Assembly: GCA_036924285.1 (NCBI GenBank)
Contig: JAYKYS010000010.1
Location: 20,683,001-20,747,000, forward strand
Direction of reading: 5' to 3'
DNA from: Asterella californica
Taxonomy: Eukaryota > Streptophyta > Marchantiopsida > Marchantiales > Aytoniaceae
DNA length: 64,000 bases
The translations under genes were made by a program, and so were the position numbers. The notes below the pieces were generated by a model. The model had not been told where the DNA came from, did not search any database, and worked only from the letters and a program-made list of their open reading frames with translations. Within the stretch, counting starts at the first letter, position 1; the number at the start of each line of letters is the position of its first letter. Below, piece after piece: positions 57,240 through 64,000 of this stretch.

Positions 57240-58746
57240 GGTTTATATCCAGTTCAAACTTCAAGGAAACGTCTCCACGTTAGCTTACATTCGTCCCCGT
57301 TCAATGTAACGTCACACACTCAAACAGTTCGAAAACAATGAAAGATTCGTCGGCGACTTGTCGATGGTTATAGTATATCTACGAGTTTACCTCCCGCTGT
57401 GCGTAAATGAGAGAAGACTCATACGTACTCACACAGATGATGCATCGAAGGTTACAGCACGTGGATCCCAACCTGCACAACAACGTTAGCAATTCTCCAC
57501 CTGAAGCAACGACAAGTTGACTGCAACTAAAACTAGTCTCTGTGTGCAAGATGCTACGCAACAAAGAAGCAGAGACAAGAAAGAACGGAGCCACGCGTGC
57601 TTCTTCAGAATTCTCTGGAACCAATCTCGCGTCTTCTCCCATGTACCTTACACTGGTAGACCTTCCAGTAGCCGCAAGCTTACCCACTATGCACGATCTC
57701 ACCAAGAGCAAACATTCAGTAGATATGAGCTACTCAGACGAGGGTACCGTAGTGACACACGATCTTTAGAAGCAATAAGAGGGCCTGTAAGTCTGACCGC
57801 CATGCAGCTTGCTAAATAAACTCGATGACCGATCCCGAAGAGCCGCTACTCCACACAAATATTACAAACAGTCAAAGGAAACAGAACTCTTGAAATTGGT
57901 CAGACCATTACGCATGGCTGAGCCATGCCGGAACATGAGTTGTGACATATTCTAGATCTCTAAACTAAGAAACCGTCCCATCCTGCTCTTACAAATGGTA
58001 ACGTAAATTATATCAATGCAATTTGGGGCGGTACATTTCACTGCAGGATCAGGCACCCGTGCCATCCATGTCCTAAACCTGAATACACCTCCCCAGAGGA
58101 TGCAGTTCGACAGAGTCCACTCCACTTCAGCAGCGAACATTCAAACCACCCGTGTGCTAAACGCGACCCGCACCACAGTTGGTGAGTGAATCTTAAACAT
58201 CGGATGTTTAAGACCATGACTTCCAAACATCAATTCCACAGTCGAGGAATGACAATAAGTATACAAAATTCCATGATGAGACCGACGCGCAAGGCTCTAC
58301 CGGAAAAGCAGCATCGTCAACTCTGTACTATGCACAGGTATTGCCCGACCGTAATCCAGTTATGACTACAAGCGCCTCTACAAAGGCCACTGTCCACGGA
58401 ACAAATTTTCCACTGATACAACTAAGTACTGCACAGTTATCCTAACTCTTACACCTCCAAGCACTATACTGGAGACTGCTCATTAGAAGTGTCAGTCCCT
58501 GCTTTTGAGGAGTTTTATATGTGATGCACCCTTCCGTGCTCATTACTTCAACAGAGCACGGCAAGAATTCGACGCTTCGGGGCTGACTAAGCTCACTGAG
58601 CCGCAAGCTCCAAATGAAAGCTTGGCAACAGAGCTTCAAAGTAAGTAAGGACGAGTACGAAATACCGCATGAATTCTATATGACAATCATTTGTAGAATC
58701 TCTCTAAGATGTCACGAGAAGAAAAGAAGAAACAGGAATCTGGAAA
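57240..58746. other. Intergenic and 3' flank of the hydroxylase
   Basis: GC-richer than the sequence to its left. No gene recognised on either strand; several short frames lack motifs. The right end, from about 58600, likely contains the hydroxylase 3' untranslated region on the minus strand. Confidence 0.4.
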
Positions 58747-60530
58747 TCATTTATCCTTCACCGGTCTGGCTTCATAACCACCATCAGCTCGCTTCTCCAG
58801 AGAGAAAGGCATATGAGTGCCCAACACTTTATCCCAGATACTGAAAAACGGCTGAGAAAAGTTATACTTCGTTCCGTGCAGCTGATGGTGAATATCATGG
58901 TAAGCTGTGTTGTTCTGGAACAGTAAATGGAGAGGGTTGCCTGGCAACCACAGCCCACAGTGATCATCCACCGTCTTGATTGTCGCGAAGGAGAAGAAAA
59001 AAACGGCTGTTCGTGGAGTCATTCCTGACAACAGAAATGATAAGGCACCCCCAACAGTGTCCATCAAAAGGCCCTCTACCGGATGATTGAATAAAGCCCC
59101 GTAAGCGTACGGAACAACCAGCCGATGATGTTGCGAATGGATATGCTTATACAGGAACTTGTTTGTGTGCATGTACCGGTGCATAAAGTACTGCCATGTA
59201 TCCATCACGAACATGGCCACTAGTACTTGGCCGATTTCCACCAAGAAAGGCCTCTGGACGGCTTTCACATCTGGTTGCGAAGTTAACTGCAAAAGCAGAA
59301 TTAGGAGTTCGCCATCAGTGTATAACGAGTGTCCGATAAATATATAGAGCTAAAAGCACAAGAAGCAGCTCAACAGGCCTACTGCAGATACCACTTTCGA
59401 CGGTAACGAAGCTGAGCAAGACGCGTCAATATGAAGTTGTTTAAAGCTCGCAAGTCAGCACTTAATCCTGCCAAACTCCAACAGCAAACTGGCCCTCACC
59501 AGCTAGAACGACGCCAGATAACGCGTAAACAACGAGAAGGAACATGACATACTTTGGCCAAAGAGTCTTCCAGAGCCCGAGGATTCACTCGGAGAGCCGG
59601 ATGCGAGGAAATCTTGCACGTCCGGTTATACCAGTAACTACAGCACGGACGGAACTTCAAACAGTCCGTGTTTCTAGGCAAGTTGGCTAGACTTTCAACT
59701 CAATCGAGGCCAGGCACGCTGAAAGCCCGGTCAGACGGTAATGAACGAAAGGGTAATACAAGATCAAACACCTAAAATCAACCCTTTCCTCTAGAAAGCA
59801 AGGGCTCAACGACGACAACTTACGTAACACAAGAAGAACCTCAATTCGGGACTTCATCTAGAAAGTTATATAGCCGGTTCCTGCCCTTATTAGTCCAGGC
59901 TCAAAGTTGCCTTCATCTGGAGGTAAATGTTATACTGGTGGAACCAAACGGTAACGGGGTACTACGCGGAGGGCAAGTCGAACATCACTCTGTAAGCATT
60001 AGCAAAACGTACCCTGCCATCTGAAACTTACAGGTAAACTAAGACAGCGACGGAAGCTGACCGCCAGCTTCCATCGTTGCAGCCTGCCGCACCTACACTC
60101 ACAACCTGGAGTAGTACATACTCGCGCAAACCTTGACCGGCTCAGGCTGAGAAAGGTCGTTTTCGACACGAACTCGGCACTTTTGTGCAACAATCTCCAA
60201 GATATGCGACGACGAGAACAGCGTCAACTCTCGTGTTCAAATTTATCCCAGACTTACATAACGCAAGCAAGCAATCTAGAGAGATAAGACTGGTACCGAG
60301 AACATGGTGAGGGCCACAATGGCTTGACAAGTCTGCTGCAGTAAAACACCCTTAACAACTGTGGATATCGGCACTTGGTTCTTCTGCTCCTCCTCCTTAC
60401 GACTGTGCATCCGGTAGTGGTCCAGAGTCGGGAGCATGTGATAAATCCCTCCATAAATCCAGTAGACAGCAATGGGAGCAAACGTCCCCATCACCTCATC
60501 GGAAATCCCATAATATTCCCAGAAAACCAT
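58747..60530 (-). CDS. SBH: Sphingoid-base C4-hydroxylase (fatty acid hydroxylase superfamily)
   Basis: A two-exon minus-strand gene: exon 1 60530-60297, intron 60296-59287 (GTACCAG...TTTTGCAG, 1,010 bp, phase 0), exon 2 59286-58747, giving 257 residues. The enzyme is an ER membrane di-iron hydroxylase that turns dihydrosphingosine-type bases into phytosphingosine, using electrons from cytochrome b5. The N-terminus (MVFWEYYGISDEVMGTFAPI) and hydrophobic segments match the family. All three histidine boxes are present: HRYMH (114-118), HSQHH (128-132) and HDIHH (208-212). The exact family fit continues through YGTKYNFSQPFF-like sequence to the C-terminus. Length agrees with the plant enzymes of about 260 residues. 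Only the alignment between the exons around the splice junction (…TMFS | LTSQPD…) is variable, as expected for a loop region. Confidence 0.95.
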
Positions 60531-62464
60531 CTTTCTGCCTCAACTTTTCCTTCCCCGACTTCAAAAAATGAACGGAACCACCCGACGAAAACTCGACCTT
60601 CCGCCAACAACAACGACTTCAATATGAACACGAACTCCGAATCAGCAGTCCAGCACAATCAACACTAACAACAGTCGCCCGCCCGCCTGCCTCGTTCCGA
60701 CAAAACGCTGCTTCCTGCTCTTCTTCTTCTTCATGACCATGCGGCCATTATCATGACACACAACAGGCTCGCCATCAGCCTCCGATGATCTTAATCCCCG
60801 GTTCTTCTCTTCTCCGTTCACGGGAAACAACGTTCGTAACCAATAATTTCTTCCAGAACTATTGGTTACGATCCGACTTCAGGACAACAACATCAGATTC
60901 TGACGAATCTATTACGAAACCTCGTCGTCCTGCTCCAACTGAACCGAACTAAGCCCATATTACGAACGTTACATACTCAATAACAACAAAGCGACGACCA
61001 TCACCTCTACCACCCTAAGGCCTAGCTATCACTCTCCTCTCCTACAGCCAAGAAACAACTAACGGGACTCGACTGACTCAATTCGACAGTCAACAAATCT
61101 AACAATTGTACATCCAGTGCGATTGTCCTCCAGGATCCGCTTCTCGCTCTCCACGTGATCAAAGGAGGACCACGAGCAGGAGCAGGAGCAGGAGCAGAAG
61201 CAGAAGCGCTAGCAAGAAGGCAGTTCATTAGCTTTGGCGCTTCGTCGACACATCATGTCCTCTCCGTCCTTCCGTCCGTGGACGATCCTTACCTTCCACC
61301 GTTTTCCGTCGATTGAACTGAACTCTGTTTTGCTTGACTTGGCTCGTCGAGAGAGGATAGGTTTGTCTTGTCTGTATCTGTCTTCCTGTTACCGTAGTTA
61401 CGGCAGGTCACCGTTCTCCTCTCCAGCGTCCGTCCACCTGCCCACCACGTCTCTCTTCTTCTCCGGCTTCTCCAGCTCTTCGTCCGGCTCGCCTTTCAAT
61501 ATTACCATCCATCTATACCTTATCGTCCACTCTCGATCGATCGACTGAACTTGTTGCTTGAACTGAGAGTTTCCGCCCTTATTAAATACCGTAACAGCAA
61601 AGGGGTCCATGGTCCGTTTGTACGGCCGGACAGGTTTGTGATGATGGGTTGTGCATTTGGTCAGAGAAGGCACCATCGTCTCGGACCGTGTCCATCTAAA
61701 CGTCAACAACAGAGGCATGAGGCTTTGACAAGCTGCCTTACCGCCGGACGGTGCCAGAAATCCATCTTTCGCCGGCGGTATGATATCCGTCAAGTTATGA
61801 ACGTTATCTGATAGCCGGAGGTAGATGACTTGTTGTAAACGGTACACTAGATATGACCTATTGTAGTGACTTCCGGTCCCGCACCTCGAAGATCCTTGTC
61901 GAATTCTTTACGTTCTACTGTGTCACCCTCATTGCTACCGGCTGTCAAGTCCGGCCGTCTGCCGGGAGAGCAATGGTGCTAGAGCTTTACATAATTTCTT
62001 CTTATTCTTTCTTCTGAAGTAACTCTACCACATATTCGTACCGTATTATCGACAGAAGTCCGGCGGAGAGTCCGGCGGCAGGAGAAATAGCTATTCGCTT
62101 GAAAGCCGAATGAGCGAGGGGCTTGACTCTTCTTACCCTTCTAGCGTCTTTTCTCTCGCGTACGATCACTCCTTCGTGGCCAATTTCCAGCTGAGAGTAC
62201 TGGTGCCCCGGTGGACAGCGTAATGGTCACTACTCTTGTCTCACTCAAGTGAGGTCCAAGTTTGAAACCCTCCCGCGGCCTCGACGGACATTCTCGACCC
62301 GGGCATGGCCAGCAGCCGACGAGTCTTCAGGCCAGCATGGAATGAGCTAAAATCAAAAGACGAGAGAACGTAAAGCTAAATTGAGAGGTACTGGCAGAAG
62401 TACTGATGAGTTGTTACAGCCGTACGGGTTCCCGGCTGTAAATGGCAAGAGCAGTTCCCAGAAG
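60531..62464. other. Hydroxylase 5' flank and intergenic
   Basis: Contains the promoter and leader of the minus-strand hydroxylase. A (GGAGCA)n-like microsatellite lies at about 61170-61205. Frames of 100-150 codons (61234-61548 plus, 61398-61847 minus) overlap each other and show no motif. No further gene recognised. Confidence 0.4.
60835..60870. promoter_or_regulatory. Palindromic pair of CCAAT boxes upstream of hydroxylase
   Basis: CGTAACCAATA (60835-60845) and its exact reverse complement TATTGGTTACG (60860-60870) surround a 14-base spacer, about 305-340 bp upstream of the hydroxylase ATG. Each arm holds a CCAAT element, the site of NF-Y factors, in opposite orientations. A regulatory role is inference. 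Confidence 0.45.
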
Positions 62465-63530
62465 AGATCCTCACTGGAAGGACAGGTTTTCGCGAGGATG
62501 GATAGAACTTACCGGCTTGCTAAAGTTGGCGAGTGCTGCTTCTCGTGAACTCCCTATTTGACTACTGTTGCGTGTCCTACTGCGCACAAGAAGGATCCGT
62601 TTATTGGAGTGATTTGTTATATACCACACTGATGAGCGGAATTTGTTGTATATACTTTTGGGACCAGTGCACGTTTTTACCTTGTATAAAGGATATGAGT
62701 GGGATCCGTGCGTTTTGCGTTTTCTTTCTGTGCTCCGTGTTTGGTGATATAAATATATGTACTGGTTCCAGCTCTTGTTAGAGCTCGACTCTTCTTGCCG
62801 TTCAAATTCAACAACTTAAAGATATTAGCATAACAGAGCAGGCACCTTCAGAATCTTCAGGGCTATCGGTCAATCACCTTGTACTATTGAGCTCATCAAA
62901 ATGAACGTGCTTCCTTGCATCTTCTAATGTGACCTTGTCCAGCTCGAAGGCGATGGAAATATGTTGGACACGGCGGATGCAGTATATTTAGTGTCATACA
63001 AGGATCCATCCTCGCTGGAACGACTGGTTTTCGCGAGGATGGACAGAACTTACCGGCTTGCTAATGTTGGCGAATGCTGCTTCTCGTGAACTCCCTATTT
63101 GACTACTGTTGCGTGTCCTACTGCGCACAAGAAGGATCTGTTTATTGGAGTGATTTGTTATATACCACACTGATGAGCGGAATTTGTTGTATACTTTTGG
63201 GACCAGTGCACGTTTTTTACCTGGTATAAAGCATATGCGTGGGATCCGTGCGTTTTCTTTCTGTGCTCCGTGTTTGGTGATATAAATATATGTACTGGAA
63301 CTCTTGTTAGAGCTCGACTCTTCTTGCCGCTTCAAATTCAACAACTTAAAGATATTTAGCATAACAGAGTAGGCACCTTCAGAATCTTCAGGGCTCTTCA
63401 ATCACCTTGTACTATGAGCTCATCAAAATGAACGTGCTTACATCTTCTAATGTGACCTTGTCCAGCTCGAAGGCGACGGAAATATGTTGGACACGGCGGA
63501 TGCAGTATATTTAGTGTCATACAAGGATCT
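62465..63530. repeat. Direct tandem duplication, two units of about 530-540 bp
   Basis: Unit 1 (about 62466-63006) and unit 2 (about 63007-63530) match along their full length with offset 541 bp near the start. Both begin ATCCTCRCTGGAA, contain CTCCCTATTTGACTACTGTT and end in GTGTCATACAAGGATC. Unit 2 has several small deletions and substitutions, so the duplication is recent but not fresh. No gene is evident in the unit on either strand. Confidence 0.92.
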
Positions 63531-64000
63531 GACAAGAGCAAGTATGGTCAGTGCTGGATGCTGTATCTTACTCAGAAGCCGCAAGTCATAAGGAGAGGAA
63601 AGAGAAAGATAGCAGTCTAAAGTTTCCATAACAAAACAATTGTGGGAAAAAGCAGAAGACAATGGTAATCTTACTAGATGGTTGCCGGTGTAAGACTTTA
63701 CTGCTCTTTGACTCGGCCCTGATACCCGAAGCTTACATTCGGACTTAGAAAGTGCCGACCTGGTCAGTCTCCATACTGCATGTGCATGGCTTAATCTTAG
63801 AAAAGACTTGCGCGTTCCCCAGACCAATTCGGTGCATTCGTCTCTGGCAGCTCCTGCATGCTGCTCTTCTGCGCTTGTCAGCTCTGAAAACTAGGGAAAG
63901 TGTAGCTGGGAGGTGCCTACCGGCTACTGCTAAAGGGAAGCGGCTAAAGTTAGTTCATGCTTTCTTGGAATGTTATTGTATATATTAACAGGAGACGAGC
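63531..64000. other. Intergenic at window end
   Basis: No recognisable gene. Frames of 78-126 codons on both strands overlap and lack motifs. Confidence 0.35.

Noticed and set aside
61022..61228. Minus-strand frame starting MNCLLASASASAPAPAPA, resembling an arabinogalactan protein
   Set aside because: The Ala-Pro run comes from a GGAGCA-type microsatellite. There is no signal peptide or GPI signal, and the frame lies in the 5' flank of the hydroxylase.
1..64000. CRISPR arrays, bacterial-type operons or viral replication genes
   Set aside because: No regularly spaced repeats, no operon-like gene packing and no viral core genes were seen; the content is that of a plant nuclear genome.

Overview
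The window is nuclear DNA of a land plant. Three intact host genes support this: a papain-like protease with a C-terminal granulin domain (an RD21-type architecture known from plants), a classical GPI-anchored arabinogalactan peptide, and a sphingoid-base C4-hydroxylase. Genes are few and intron-poor (0, 1 and 1 introns) and sit in GC-richer islands within AT-rich, repeat-filled sequence. I lean towards a non-seed plant such as a bryophyte, but that is inference and cannot be proved from this window alone.

Layout. 1-9.8 kb is AT-rich decayed repeat sequence with a MITE-like inverted repeat. 9.8-14.2 kb is a Ty1/copia element with both LTRs, broken by stops and lacking its reverse transcriptase core. 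14.2-23.6 kb is non-coding, with a second copy of the MITE-like sequence, hairpins and two tandem-repeat zones. 24.07-25.50 kb is the RD21-like protease on the + strand. 27.995-35.135 kb is a complete and very young Ty3/gypsy chromovirus with near-identical LTRs. 36.0-37.3 kb is a decayed gag. 40-50 kb holds a diverged dispersed repeat family rich in hairpins. Inside it sit an unidentified minus-strand coding candidate and, divergent from that, the arabinogalactan peptide gene (45.82-46.47 kb). 51.0-54.8 kb is a second, more decayed copy of the same copia family, truncated at its 3' end. 56.9-57.2 kb is a CENP-B/Tigger-like DNA-binding fragment. 58.75-60.53 kb is the sphingoid-base hydroxylase on the minus strand. 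62.5-63.5 kb is a 0.54 kb tandem duplication.

The three host genes act in separate parts of the endomembrane and wall system: vacuolar/ER-body proteolysis, GPI-anchored wall proteoglycan, and ER sphingolipid hydroxylation. Nothing suggests a shared pathway or co-regulation; they are simply neighbours separated by transposable elements.

The most unusual signals are: the in-frame UGA that alone separates gag-protease from pol in an otherwise intact gypsy element; two copia relatives sharing the same altered protease active-site motif; and a set of short perfect inverted repeats (arms 11-22 bp), including three diverged copies of one repeat in which a stem at the same place is kept although its sequence differs.
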